Shown: positions 1-8,416 of the stretch, in pieces
How positions within the stretch are numbered: the stretch's first letter is position 1
Layout: each line of letters starts with the position of its first letter
Source of the DNA: Peptacetobacter sp900550335
Lineage (GTDB): Bacteria > Bacillota > Clostridia > Peptostreptococcales > Peptostreptococcaceae
Length of the DNA stretch: 64,000 nt
Direction: 5' to 3'
Assembly (NCBI RefSeq): GCF_047528295.1
Contig: NZ_CP180001.1
Location: 620,001-684,000 of the forward strand
Position numbers and translations under genes: made by a program
The notes under the pieces: model-generated
The model's database searches: none
Told to the model about the DNA's origin: nothing
What the model saw: only the letters and a program-made list of their open reading frames with translations

Positions 1-639
1 AATTGCTTCGACTAACCTAGCAATTAAAGTAGCTAGGGCAGCACCTACAACTCCCATTTTAGGGAATCCTAACTTACCAAATATAAGAACATAGTTTAAA
101 CACACATTTACAACTATTGCAATTGCACTACATTTCATACCTATATTTGGATTTTTTATACTACGAGAACATACCCCAAACCCCATACTTATAGCAGTTA
201 AAGGGTAACTGATTACTACTATTTTAAAATAATTTTTGCATAAAGCTACGACCTCAGGGTCATATGAAAAAATATGTATTATGCTTTCAGGTGAAACAAA
301 AGCTATTATTACAAAAGGAAGGCTCATAACAAGTCCTAATAATATGCTTAGGGCTGTAACCTTTTTAATGTTTGTTATATCATTTTTTCCAAAGAATTGC
401 GATATAAATAGCCCTGATCCCCCTAAAACACCGGCAAGAAACATATTAAATACAAAGAAGAACTGGTTTGCAACACCTACAGATGCAACAGAAACCTCTC
501 CCAAACTACTTATCATAACTGTATCTATTACATTTACAGAAGATGAGATAAGGTTCTGAATAATTATAGGTATGCATAAAGATAAAAGAATACTGAAAAA
601 TCTCTTATTATAATCGTCAAGTGCAAATAGTTTTTTCAA
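1..639 (-). CDS. MATE-family multidrug efflux pump, N-terminal part (cut by window edge)
   Basis: Membrane antiporter of the MATE family, which exports drugs or metabolites in exchange for cations. The reading frame is open from the window edge to a TTG start at 639, giving the first 213 residues. They begin LKKLFALDDYNKRFFSILL and contain repeated hydrophobic segments, including the typical N-terminal stretch around SSSVNVIDTVMISSLG and a FLAGVLGGSGLFISQFFGK segment. The start was chosen because GGAG, inside the last codons of the upstream ABC-F gene, lies 7 nt before the TTG. The four-base gap to the ABC-F stop suggests co-transcription and translational coupling. A second MATE gene lies near 45 kb. 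The rest of the gene lies outside the window. Family assignment is firm; the substrate is unknown. Confidence 0.85.
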   Translation of the reverse strand, partial: MKKLFALDDYNKRFFSILLSLCIPIIIQNLISSSVNVIDTVMISSLGEVSVASVGVANQFFFVFNMFLAGVLGGSGLFISQFFGKNDITNIKKVTALSILLGLVMSLPFVIIAFVSPESIIHIFSYDPEVVALCKNYFKIVVISYPLTAISMGFGVCSRSIKNPNIGMKCSAIAIVVNVCLNYVLIFGKLGFPKMGVVGAALATLIARLVEAI

Positions 640-643
640 TAAT

Positions 644-2560
644 TTACTCCATTATCTGTTCCCATTTTTCATAAAGAGAGGCAAGCTTATCCTCTAATTC
701 TGATTTTTCTAGGTTTACTTCTTTTGATTTTTCTGGATTTGAATAAATTTCTTCCTGACAAAGCATCATATCAAGACCTGCTATTTTCTTTTCAGTCTGC
801 TCAATATCATCTTCTAATTTTTTGATTTTATTTTTGCTCCGTCTTTCGATTTCCCTCTGTTCTTTTTCTTTTCTTTTTTCCTCTTTTAACTGAGTCTTTG
901 TTTTAGTCTCAGTATTTTCCTCTTTGTTCATTTCACTGAGCTGTCTTTTCTTTTCAATATAATAATCGTAATTTCCAAGGTATTCTGTTACCCCATTTTC
1001 GCCAAGTACTAATATTTTATCGACTACTTTATTTAAGAAATATCTATCGTGTGAGATTGTAAATATAGTTCCAGTATAGTTTACAAGAGCTTCTTCTAAT
1101 ACTTCTTTTGAATCTATGTCTAAGTGGTTTGTAGGTTCGTCAAGAAGTAGGAAGTTAGACTGAGATAGTATCAGTTTAAGGATTGCAACCCTTGCTCTTT
1201 CTCCCCCACTTAGAGAAGATATTTTCTTAAATACATCTTCATTTTCGAATAAGAATGCTCCAAGCATATTTCTAACCTCTGTCTGTGTAAGATGAGGATT
1301 TGCATCCCAAATCTCGTCAATTACAGTGTTATCAAGGTTTAGAGTTTTCTGTTCCTGATGGAAGTAAGCAGTATTTACATTTGTACCAAATTTAACTTCA
1401 CCTTCCATAGGCTGTAATTCGTTCATTATTATCTTGAATAATGTAGATTTTCCAGCTCCGTTTGGCCCTATAAGTGCAACTTTTTCACCTCTGTATATAT
1501 CAAGGTTTAAATCTTTAAATAGGACCTTGTCTGGGAATCTCATCCCCACATCTCTAACAGCTAAAACATCATTACCACTTTCAACTGCAGGTATAAACTT
1601 AATTTTAGCTCTTTTTCTTTCACCATCAGGTCTATCAAGTACTTCTATCTTAGAAAGTGCTTTTTCCTTACTTCTGGCTCTTTTTAAATGCTTTTCTCTT
1701 CCGTAAGCCTTTAATCTTTCAATAGATTCTTCTTGTTTTTTTATTTCTTTTTGTTGGTCTTCATAAGTTTTTCTCTCTATTTCCTTATCTATAGCAGATT
1801 TTTCTACATAATAAGAATAGTTTCCGTTATAAGCTTTTAACTTCTTATTATGTATCTCAAATATTCTGTTTACAGATTGATCTAAGAAATATCTGTCGTG
1901 GGAAATAAGGATGACAGTCCCTTTATACTGTTTAAGGAACAACTCCAACCACTCAAGAGCATCAGAATCAAGATGGTTTGTAGGTTCGTCCAGTAGAAGA
2001 AGAGTAGGTTTTTTAAGTAGTAGCTTAGCTAAAAGAACTCTAGTCTTTTCTCCACCTGAAAGAATTTTGATTGGTTTTTCTAGTTCGTCATCGTTAAAAC
2101 CTAGACCTTTTAAAACTCCTTTTGCTTCAGATTTATATCCGTAGCCGTTTGAGTTTTGGAAAAGCTCTAGTTTATGTGAATAATTATCCATAAGTTTTTG
2201 TAAATCTGGAGAATTATTTTCTGAACTTTTGTCAGAAATCTCACATTCCATTTTTCTTAAATCTTCCTCCATTTTTATGAGGTCGCTAAAAACTTCTAAA
2301 ACCTCTGTAAAAATAGTATTGTCTGAGTAGAAGTTGGTATTCTGCTCTAAATAACCGATTTCACAATCTTTAGATGTATAGATTTCTCCACTGTCATATC
2401 CGTAAATACCAGAAATTATCTTAAAAAGAGTGGTTTTTCCAGTACCGTTTACACCTATGACACCAATTTTATCGCCCTCATTAACAGTAAAACTTATGTT
2501 TTCGAGTATTGATTCTACGCCAAAACTCTTAGTTAAGTTATTACATGATAAAATAATCAT
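644..2560 (-). CDS. ABC-F family ATPase (Uup/YdiF type)
   Basis: Soluble tandem ATPase of the ABC-F family, whose members act on ribosomes (translation factors or antibiotic protection) rather than in transport. There are 638 residues. The first ABC domain has Walker A GVNGTGKTT (36-44), signature LSGGE (167-171) and Walker B LLLLDEPTNHLD (187-198). A basic linker rich in Lys and Glu follows, then a second ABC domain with GPNGAGKST, SLSGGERARVA and LLLDEPTNHLDID. The last 90 residues form a charged coiled coil like the C-terminal domain of Uup and YdiF. No membrane segments are present. The start has a strong GAGGAGG site 7 nt upstream. It is followed within 5 bp by the MATE pump, so the pair may serve drug tolerance, but nothing identifies an antibiotic class, and a housekeeping role is equally likely. 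Confidence 0.9.
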   Translation of the reverse strand: MIILSCNNLTKSFGVESILENISFTVNEGDKIGVIGVNGTGKTTLFKIISGIYGYDSGEIYTSKDCEIGYLEQNTNFYSDNTIFTEVLEVFSDLIKMEEDLRKMECEISDKSSENNSPDLQKLMDNYSHKLELFQNSNGYGYKSEAKGVLKGLGFNDDELEKPIKILSGGEKTRVLLAKLLLKKPTLLLLDEPTNHLDSDALEWLELFLKQYKGTVILISHDRYFLDQSVNRIFEIHNKKLKAYNGNYSYYVEKSAIDKEIERKTYEDQQKEIKKQEESIERLKAYGREKHLKRARSKEKALSKIEVLDRPDGERKRAKIKFIPAVESGNDVLAVRDVGMRFPDKVLFKDLNLDIYRGEKVALIGPNGAGKSTLFKIIMNELQPMEGEVKFGTNVNTAYFHQEQKTLNLDNTVIDEIWDANPHLTQTEVRNMLGAFLFENEDVFKKISSLSGGERARVAILKLILSQSNFLLLDEPTNHLDIDSKEVLEEALVNYTGTIFTISHDRYFLNKVVDKILVLGENGVTEYLGNYDYYIEKKRQLSEMNKEENTETKTKTQLKEEKRKEKEQREIERRSKNKIKKLEDDIEQTEKKIAGLDMMLCQEEIYSNPEKSKEVNLEKSELEDKLASLYEKWEQIME

Positions 2561-2588
2561 AAATTTCTACCTCCTCAAGCTACCTAAA

Positions 2589-2617
2589 ATTATAATGTTT
2601 TGATATAATATATTCAA
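2589..2617 (-). promoter_or_regulatory. Sigma-A-type promoter for ABC-F gene
   Basis: On the minus strand TTGAAT (2617-2612) and TATAAT (2594-2589) are separated by 17 nt, 29 bp before the ABC-F start. This is a near-consensus housekeeping promoter in the divergent region shared with rex. Confidence 0.55.
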
Positions 2618-2701
2618 GGCTATATGTATGGTTTTAGAAAAAAGTATGTTATATAATAAACCATGATGGATTATAATTAGAGTTAGGGGGTGCTAATTGA
2701 G

Positions 2702-3343
2702 ATGGGAAATAAAAATATTTCGATGGCGGTTATAAGAAGACTACCTAAATACTACAGATATTTAGGAGAACTTCTAGACAATGATGTTCAGAGAATATCA
2801 TCAAAAGAATTAAGTGAAATAATAGGTTTCACAGCTTCTCAGATAAGACAGGATTTAAACAACTTTGGAGGATTCGGACAGCAGGGGTACGGATATAATG
2901 TAGAGGCCCTACATAAAGAAATAGGTAAAATATTAGGACTTGATAGACCTTATAATGCAGTACTTATAGGTGTAGGTAATCTAGGACAGGCTATAACAAA
3001 CTATTCAGGATTTAGAAATTCAGGATTTGAAATAAAGGCATTATTTGATGCGAATCCAAGAATGATAGGTCTAAAAATAAGAGAGCTTGAAATATTAGAT
3101 TCTGATGTTATAGAAGATTATATAAAAGAACACGAAATAGACATAGCAATCGTATGTATACCAAAAAATGGAGCTCAGGAACTAATAAACAGAATAGTTG
3201 GAGCTGGAATAAAAGGTATATGGAACTTTGCTCCAATAGATCCAGAGGTTCCAAAAGGAATCATAGTTGAGAATGTTAACTTAACTGAAAGCTTATTTAC
3301 TCTTTCTTATTTAATGAAAGAAAATAACGAATTAAAGAAGTAA
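2702..3343 (+). CDS. rex: Redox-sensing transcriptional repressor Rex
   Basis: Rex binds DNA as a dimer and is released when NADH rises, so it derepresses fermentation and NADH-reoxidising genes. The protein has 213 residues. It has an N-terminal winged helix with the hallmark ISMAVIRRLPKYYRYL, and the recognition region GFTASQIRQDLNNFGGFGQQG. A Rossmann domain follows with GVGNLG as the dinucleotide loop. ATG 2702 is chosen because AGGGGG lies 11 nt upstream. A GTG at 2690 is in frame, but the ribosome site abuts it directly. The gene is transcribed alone, divergently from the ABC-F gene. No convincing Rex operator was found next to it by eye. In this anaerobe its likely targets are fermentation and electron-transfer genes elsewhere in the genome. 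Confidence 0.95.
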   Translation: MGNKNISMAVIRRLPKYYRYLGELLDNDVQRISSKELSEIIGFTASQIRQDLNNFGGFGQQGYGYNVEALHKEIGKILGLDRPYNAVLIGVGNLGQAITNYSGFRNSGFEIKALFDANPRMIGLKIRELEILDSDVIEDYIKEHEIDIAIVCIPKNGAQELINRIVGAGIKGIWNFAPIDPEVPKGIIVENVNLTESLFTLSYLMKENNELKK

Positions 3344-3459
3344 ATTTTTGAAGAAGTAAATTTAAAAAAAGAATCTTGATTGTATTGAGTAGAATTATTT
3401 GGGTTAAATTTGTTATATTTTAATTGATTGAATTTGTAAAAATTAAAAATTGAGAAATA

Positions 3460-3491
3460 AAAAAGACTGATTTGAAAAAATCAGTCTTTTT
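3460..3491. terminator. Bidirectional terminator between rex and ferredoxin
   Basis: The inverted repeat AAAAAGACTGA / TCAGTCTTTTT with a short A-rich loop gives a U-tract in both directions. It lies between two convergent genes and can end transcripts from both. Confidence 0.8.
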
Positions 3492-3502
3492 GTTTACTAA
3501 AA

Positions 3503-3673
3503 TTATTCAGCCTGAGGAGCTCCTACTGGACATGCTTCTGCACAAGCACCACATTCAACACATGCATCTGCATCTATTACGTATATGCTATCTCCTTCAG
3601 ATATTGCTCCAACTGGACATTCAGCTGCACAAGCACCACAGCTTACACAAGCATCAGTTATTTTGTATGCCAT
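3503..3673 (-). CDS. fdx: Clostridial-type 2[4Fe-4S] ferredoxin
   Basis: A small soluble electron carrier of 56 residues, the classical clostridial size, starting MAYKITDACVSCGACAAEC. It has two CxxCxxCxxxCP motifs: Cys 9, 12, 15, 19 and Cys 38, 41, 44, 48. Each set gives three ligands to one cluster and one to the other, making two low-potential [4Fe-4S] clusters. It would serve pyruvate:ferredoxin oxidoreductase, hydrogenase or Rnf. The start ATG (3673-3671) has GGAGG 8 nt upstream. The gene lies on the strand opposite a longer plus-strand reading frame that has no coding features. It is monocistronic, with its own terminator. Confidence 0.96.
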   Translation of the reverse strand: MAYKITDACVSCGACAAECPVGAISEGDSIYVIDADACVECGACAEACPVGAPQAE

Positions 3674-4083
3674 TTTAGTTTCCTCCTAATAATTATAAAT
3701 TTATTGTAAGTACATTATAACAAAAAAGTCTTCTTATAACAATTAAATTAATTGATGAAAAGCAAATATTTTTGTATCATATAACTTAAACATAGAAACT
3801 TCAATACTTCTAGAAATTTGAAAAAATTTGTTGGAGAATAATGATTCTTTTTTGCATCTAATTTATAATGAAGATTCATTTTAATTTGAGATTTTCATGT
3901 TAAAAAAAATATGTTAAAAAAATTTCAATTTTAAAGAATAGAGAGAAGAGGTGAATAAGGTCGCATTTTTATCGTAAAAATAATGTTAAATGTATTAGTG
4001 TACATTATACACAATAAATAGTATATACTAATACTATCTAAATAGAGTTATTTATAACTTAATTTAAAAAAATAGAATGCAAT
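3674..4083. other. 410-bp intergenic region, divergent
   Basis: Very AT-rich DNA between the ferredoxin start and the P-loop gene. It contains short palindromes near 3998-4040 (TGTA-N5-TACA and AGTATATACT), which could be operators for the downstream gene. I see no open frame and no RNA gene. Confidence 0.4.
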
Positions 4084-4923
4084 ATGAAAACGATAACACA
4101 GAAAGCGGCTATACTTTTGAAAATTTATGTTTTAGTAGGAAAAAGTGGGACAGGAAAAAGCTATAAATCATTAGAATTAGCTTGTGAAAATAATATAGAC
4201 TATATTATAGACGATGGTCTACTTATTTATAAGGGACAAATAGTAGAAGGAATATCTGCAAAGCAGTCACAGACTAGGATGGAGGCTGTTAGAAGAGCTG
4301 TATTTTCTGATATTAATCATAGAAAATCTGTTAAGAAAAAAATTAACGAATTGGACATAGAACGTATACTAGTTTTAGGGACTTCTATAAAAATGGTAAG
4401 GCAAATTTGTGCGGCTCTTGAACTAGGTGAGATAGATAAGATTATAGATATAAACGATATAAGTACTGATGAAGAAATAAAAAAAGCTATAGAGTCTAGA
4501 AAAGGAGGGAATCATATAATACCAGTTCCTACTGTAGAGATTAAGAAAAGGATAAATGGATTAAGAATAAATCCTTTAAGAAGGTTTTTTATGACATCTA
4601 ATAAAGAGACTAAAGTGCTTGAAAAGACTGTGATTAGACCAGCTTTTAGCTATATGGGTAAGTTCTACATAGCGCCAGAAGTACTGAATCAAATTATAAA
4701 ATATACAATATTTCAAAATTCAAATATATCTAGAATAAATAGAATAAGTGTAGATGATTCTAATGGAAAAATAGAGATAAAAGCAAATATAAATATAAGA
4801 AATGTAGAAGCGTTTAGAAGTTTAAAAAACATTCAACATAATATAAAAAGAAATGTAGAAGAAATGACATTAATTAATGTTAGCAAAATTGATGTTTATA
4901 TTAATAAAATAAAAGATAAATAG
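4084..4923 (+). CDS. P-loop NTPase-like protein with Asp23/Gls24-like C-terminal domain
   Basis: Function is not established. The protein has 279 residues. A nucleotide-binding loop GKSGTGKS lies at 19-26, followed by IDDGLLIYKG (a Walker-B-like strand) and a region that looks like a nucleoside kinase or ATPase core. Residues from about 190 to the end (GKFYIAPEVLNQIIKYTIF... then a strand-rich basic tail) resemble the Asp23/Gls24 envelope-stress fold. No membrane segment is present. The ATG at 4084 lacks a clear ribosome site. A TTG at 4117, just before KIYVLVGKSG, is an alternative start. The gene stands alone ahead of the glutamate dehydrogenase promoter. The Asp23 match is by eye from pattern, so the domain pairing is tentative. 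Confidence 0.55.
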   Translation: MKTITQKAAILLKIYVLVGKSGTGKSYKSLELACENNIDYIIDDGLLIYKGQIVEGISAKQSQTRMEAVRRAVFSDINHRKSVKKKINELDIERILVLGTSIKMVRQICAALELGEIDKIIDINDISTDEEIKKAIESRKGGNHIIPVPTVEIKKRINGLRINPLRRFFMTSNKETKVLEKTVIRPAFSYMGKFYIAPEVLNQIIKYTIFQNSNISRINRISVDDSNGKIEIKANINIRNVEAFRSLKNIQHNIKRNVEEMTLINVSKIDVYINKIKDK

Positions 4924-4969
4924 TTTTGTAGTAATATATCAAAATAATTTGAAATTTATTGTAAAAATG

Positions 4970-5036
4970 TTGTACTATTTTATAAAAAGTATGTTATAAT
5001 CAAACTGTAGACGCGGGAAAATGATTTTTCAAGCGT
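4970..5036 (+). promoter_or_regulatory. Promoter and leader hairpin of glutamate dehydrogenase
   Basis: TATAAT at 4995-5000 is preceded by TTGTAC at 4970-4975 with a long 19-nt spacer. Just downstream an imperfect stem (ACGCGGGAAAA at 5011-5021 with TTTTCAAGCGT at 5026-5036) starts the transcript, which may stabilise the message. The -10 is good; the -35 is weak. Confidence 0.4.
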
Positions 5037-5086
5037 GAAAGTTTATATGAATTATTTATATTAGAGTATTTAAGGGGGCTTACACA

Positions 5087-6343
5087 ATGTCAGGAAATGT
5101 TTTTGAAAACGCACAGGCACAGGTAAAAAAAGCATGCGATAAATTAGGAATGGAACCTAATGTTTACGAATTATTAAAAGAACCTCAGAGAGTTATAGAA
5201 GTAAACATACCAGTTAAAATGGACGACGGATCTATAAAAGTATTCAAAGGATTCAGATCTCAGCACAATGATGCAGTTGGACCAACAAAAGGTGGAGTTA
5301 GATTCCATCCAAACGTTTCATTAGAAGAAGTTAAAGCTTTATCTATATGGATGACTTTCAAATGTTCAGTAACAGGTATACCATATGGTGGTGGTAAAGG
5401 GGGAATAATAGTTGACCCTAGCCAGTTATCTCAGGGAGAACTTGAAAGATTATCAAGAGGATACATAGACGGAATATACAAATTAATAGGTGAAAAAGTA
5501 GACGTACCAGCTCCAGACGTTAACACTAACGGACAGATAATGTCTTGGATGGTTGATGAATACAATAAATTAACAGGATCAAGCAACATAGGTGTTATAA
5601 CTGGTAAACCAGTTGCATTCGGTGGATCATTAGGAAGAAATGAAGCTACTGGATTTGGTGTTGCAGTTACTGCAAGAGAAGCAGCTAAAAAATTAGGTAT
5701 AGATATGAAAGAAGCTAAATTAGCTGTTCAGGGATTCGGTAACGTTGGTGCTTTCACTGTTAAAAATATACAGAAATTAGGCGGAACTGTTGTAGCTATG
5801 GCTGAATGGTGCCCTAAACATGGTACTTACGTAATATACAAAGAAGACGGTTTAGATTTCCAGGCTATGTGGGATCACAGAGCAGCTAATGGAGATTTAT
5901 ATGACTTCCCAGGTGCAAAAGTTATATCTTTAGAAGAATTCTGGGCATTAAACGTTGACATAATAGTACCAGCAGCTCTTGAAAATGCTATAACTGCAGA
6001 TGTTGCTGAAACTATAAACGCTAAATTAATATGTGAAGCAGCTAACGGACCAACTACTCCAGAAGCTGACGAAGTATTAGCTAGAAAAGGAATAACTTTA
6101 ACTCCAGACATATTAACTAATGCTGGTGGTGTTACAGTTTCTTACTTCGAATGGGTACAGAACTTATACGGATACTACTGGTCAGAAGCTGACGTAGAAG
6201 CTAAAGAAGAAGAAGCTATGGTTAAAGCTTTCGAATCTCTATGGAAAATAAAAGAAGAATACAACGTAACAATGAGAGAATCTGCTTACATGCACTCAGT
6301 TAAAAAAGTAGCTGAAGCTATGAAATTAAGAGGATGGTACTAA
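5087..6343 (+). CDS. gluD: NAD-specific glutamate dehydrogenase
   Basis: Oxidatively deaminates glutamate to 2-oxoglutarate and ammonia with NAD+, central to amino-acid fermentation in peptostreptococci. It is hexameric and cytosolic. The 418 residues match the length of the Clostridioides difficile enzyme and are very similar to it as I remember that sequence. The N-terminal substrate domain contains GGGKGGI with the binding Lys, and PAPDVNT. The Rossmann domain has GFGNVG. The C-terminus ends KLRGWY. The start has GGGGG 9 nt upstream. Codon use is strongly biased (CAG for Gln, GGA/GGT), consistent with a very highly expressed gene. It is monocistronic, with a strong promoter and terminator. 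Confidence 0.97.
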   Translation: MSGNVFENAQAQVKKACDKLGMEPNVYELLKEPQRVIEVNIPVKMDDGSIKVFKGFRSQHNDAVGPTKGGVRFHPNVSLEEVKALSIWMTFKCSVTGIPYGGGKGGIIVDPSQLSQGELERLSRGYIDGIYKLIGEKVDVPAPDVNTNGQIMSWMVDEYNKLTGSSNIGVITGKPVAFGGSLGRNEATGFGVAVTAREAAKKLGIDMKEAKLAVQGFGNVGAFTVKNIQKLGGTVVAMAEWCPKHGTYVIYKEDGLDFQAMWDHRAANGDLYDFPGAKVISLEEFWALNVDIIVPAALENAITADVAETINAKLICEAANGPTTPEADEVLARKGITLTPDILTNAGGVTVSYFEWVQNLYGYYWSEADVEAKEEEAMVKAFESLWKIKEEYNVTMRESAYMHSVKKVAEAMKLRGWY

Positions 6344-6388
6344 GATTTAACTCAACAGTACAGTTGTAAATATTAAATGAATTTAATA

Positions 6389-6425
6389 GGAGATACCATG
6401 TTTATGATGGTGTCTCCTTTTTATT
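6389..6425 (+). terminator. gluD terminator
   Basis: The hairpin GGAGATACCAT / ATGGTGTCTCC is followed by TTTTTATTTT, 45 bp after the gluD stop. Confidence 0.85.
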
Positions 6426-6438
6426 TTGATTAATAAGA

Positions 6439-6470
6439 AATAGTAGATAGGTGTGTCTACTATTTTTTTA
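6439..6470 (+). terminator. Second hairpin with U-tract, at the IS91-like left flank
   Basis: AATAGTAGA (6439-6447) and TCTACTATT (6456-6464) form a 9-bp stem followed by Ts. It could be a backup gluD terminator. It could also be the subterminal hairpin expected at the terminating end of an IS91-type rolling-circle element. Confidence 0.5.
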
Positions 6471-6511
6471 TTCCTAAGGAAATTATAATAATTTAAAATT
6501 GTGGAAAACTT

Positions 6512-7786
6512 ATGTACAATAGTAATATGAATGTATTGAAGAAACAAAAAGATGAAAAAATCATTAAGAAAATATTAAAAAATCACTTTGAAGAATTCAA
6601 ACTAAAATATTGGAATAAAGTTAGAAGAGAAATGAGAGATCAGATAGAAAATACTGTAATAAAGGCTTTAAATTGTGGAAATATAGAGAACGGATATATA
6701 AAACACAAATGTATAGACTGTGGAGAAGAGTATATCCAAGGGTTCACTTGTAAAAGTAAGTTTTGTACAAAGTGTGGAAGAAAATATTCTATGGAATGGG
6801 CAGAAAAACAGGTAGAAAATATGCTTGATGTTTCTCATAGACATGCAGTTTTCACAATTCCGGAGGAGTTGAGAGTTTATTTCTACAGAAAGCGAGAGCT
6901 TTTAAAAGATTTACAAGATGCTACATATGAGGTATTAGATAGTTTTCATAAAAATAAAACAAAGGGAAATTATGAATTAGGGGTAATTGCTGTAGTACAC
7001 ACCTTTGGTGGAGATTTAAAATGGAATCCTCATATACACGCCTTATACACCGAAGGTGGAATAGATAGAAATAATAAGTGGTTCAAAAAATTAGATTTCA
7101 TACCATATACATATATGAAAAAGGTATGGCGAAAGTTGGTACTAGATATAATAAAAAACAATTTTAGCGATAGAAAAACTAAAAATTTGATAAATAAGCT
7201 ATATAAGAAAGAATTCTATGTAAATGCAGAAAGACGTTTAACTAATATAAAACAGGCAACTCAATATATAGGTAGATATTTGGCTAGACCAGCTATCGCT
7301 GAATATAGAATAATTAATTACGATGGAAAAAATGTAACTTACTGGTATGAAAACAAAAAACCTAAGGAAAAAAGAGAAATAACTGTAAATGTATTAGAAT
7401 TTATAGGTAAAATAACCCAACATATTCACCCGAAGGGTTTTAGAGTTGCAAGAAGATACGGTCTATATTCAAGAATAAAAAATAAATTAAGCATAGAAAT
7501 ATTGAAGTTATATAACTTTATGAGACACAGAAATATATCTAAGCTGATAAAAAAGAAGAATACAGTAAAGAAAAATTTTAAAGATAGATTGATAGAATCA
7601 TTTGGAGTAAATCCTTATATTTGTAAAAATTGTGGAAAAGACATGATTCTATGGGAAATATGGCATTATAAATATGGATTAATATATAATGCACTAGATA
7701 AATCAAATTATAAAAGAATAATCTACGAAGAAATTATAGAAAAAGAAATTTCTTTGAATACAACAACACAAATAGAATTATTTTAA
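6512..7786 (+). CDS. IS91-family (HUH, Y2) rolling-circle transposase
   Basis: Nicks and joins single DNA strands to move the element by rolling-circle transposition. The protein has 424 residues. It has an N-terminal zinc-binding domain with Cys 67, 70, 80, 85 and 88 (HKCIDCGEEY...CKSKFCTKCGRKY). The metal-binding HUH motif is NPHIHAL (His 174, 176). The nucleophile helix is QYIGRYLARP with two Tyr four apart (252, 256), the Y2 arrangement of IS91. A C-terminal CKNCGKDM zinc knuckle is also visible. All catalytic residues are present, so the enzyme looks intact. The ribosome site before ATG 6512 is weak, as is usual for transposases. Lys- and Asn-rich, very AT-rich coding differs from the neighbouring gluD. 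Confidence 0.88.
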   Translation: MYNSNMNVLKKQKDEKIIKKILKNHFEEFKLKYWNKVRREMRDQIENTVIKALNCGNIENGYIKHKCIDCGEEYIQGFTCKSKFCTKCGRKYSMEWAEKQVENMLDVSHRHAVFTIPEELRVYFYRKRELLKDLQDATYEVLDSFHKNKTKGNYELGVIAVVHTFGGDLKWNPHIHALYTEGGIDRNNKWFKKLDFIPYTYMKKVWRKLVLDIIKNNFSDRKTKNLINKLYKKEFYVNAERRLTNIKQATQYIGRYLARPAIAEYRIINYDGKNVTYWYENKKPKEKREITVNVLEFIGKITQHIHPKGFRVARRYGLYSRIKNKLSIEILKLYNFMRHRNISKLIKKKNTVKKNFKDRLIESFGVNPYICKNCGKDMILWEIWHYKYGLIYNALDKSNYKRIIYEEIIEKEISLNTTTQIELF

Positions 7787-7876
7787 AAGTCTATTAATAA
7801 ATAGGCTAGCTTTGCTATACTCAAATATAAATAATAGTGTATAATTAGTGTAATTAAAATTATTAGGAGAAATAGT

Positions 7877-8104
7877 ATGTTAAAAGAATTAGAAGAAATG
7901 AGTAAAGGACAAAAGTTATATAATTATGAATGTAAGTCTTGTGGATTTGAAAAAGGAGTACCAGAATTTATAGTAGAAGAATTAAGACAAGATGCATTCT
8001 TTTCATCAGGAGCGATAGCTTCGCTAAATGAAAAAAATATGCCAGAATTAATTTGTCCTAATTGTGGAGCTAAATTTGAATACAAAAAAACTGACGACCG
8101 TTAG
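7877..8104 (+). CDS. Small zinc-ribbon protein
   Basis: A 75-residue soluble protein of unknown role. Two CxxC knuckles, CKSCGF at 19-24 and CPNCGAKF at 60-67, sit at either end and should bind one zinc ion as a ribbon. The middle is helical (VEELRQDAFFSS). AGGAG lies 8 nt before the ATG. It has its own long terminator and stands alone between an insertion sequence and a peptidoglycan hydrolase. Nothing in the context indicates a partner. Confidence 0.7.
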   Translation: MLKELEEMSKGQKLYNYECKSCGFEKGVPEFIVEELRQDAFFSSGAIASLNEKNMPELICPNCGAKFEYKKTDDR

Positions 8105-8117
8105 GTGTCAGTAAAGG

Positions 8118-8167
8118 TACTGTCACAAGAACACCTTTTAAAGGTGTTCTGTGGCAGTATTTTTTTA
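8118..8167 (+). terminator. Strong terminator
   Basis: A stem of about 20 bp (TACTGTCACAAGAACACC pairing with GGTGTTCTGTGGCAGTA) is followed by seven Ts, directly after the zinc-ribbon gene. Confidence 0.9.
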
Positions 8168-8416
8168 TGAAATAATAAGATTTATTATTTATAAGTATAT
8201 AAAAATAATAAGTTTAAAAAGTATGAAAGCAGAAAATAACTGCAACTCAAAGGTGACATAATTATTTACATTATAAATTCTACAAGGTATAATATATTGT
8301 ATATGTATTGAAAAATAGAACAATAAGATAATAATTTTGAAATGTATAAATAAAAATAAAAAAGATGATAATGTAAATAGAAATATATAAATAATAAATT
8401 TTGAGGAGGGTTAGAT

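Larger units (their letters stand above)
6430..7800 (+). mobile_element. IS91-like insertion sequence (boundaries approximate)
   Basis: A single transposase gene of IS91/IS801 type sits between gluD and an unrelated zinc-ribbon gene. Such elements lack terminal inverted repeats and make no target duplication, so I cannot fix the ends from sequence alone. The left hairpin near 6439 and the GCTAGC-centred palindromic stretch near 7803 are the best candidates. Confidence 0.5.

Noticed and set aside
3472..3678. Plus-strand 68-codon open frame
   Set aside because: It is antisense to the ferredoxin gene. The repeated His/Leu composition is what the Cys-rich ferredoxin gives when read backwards.
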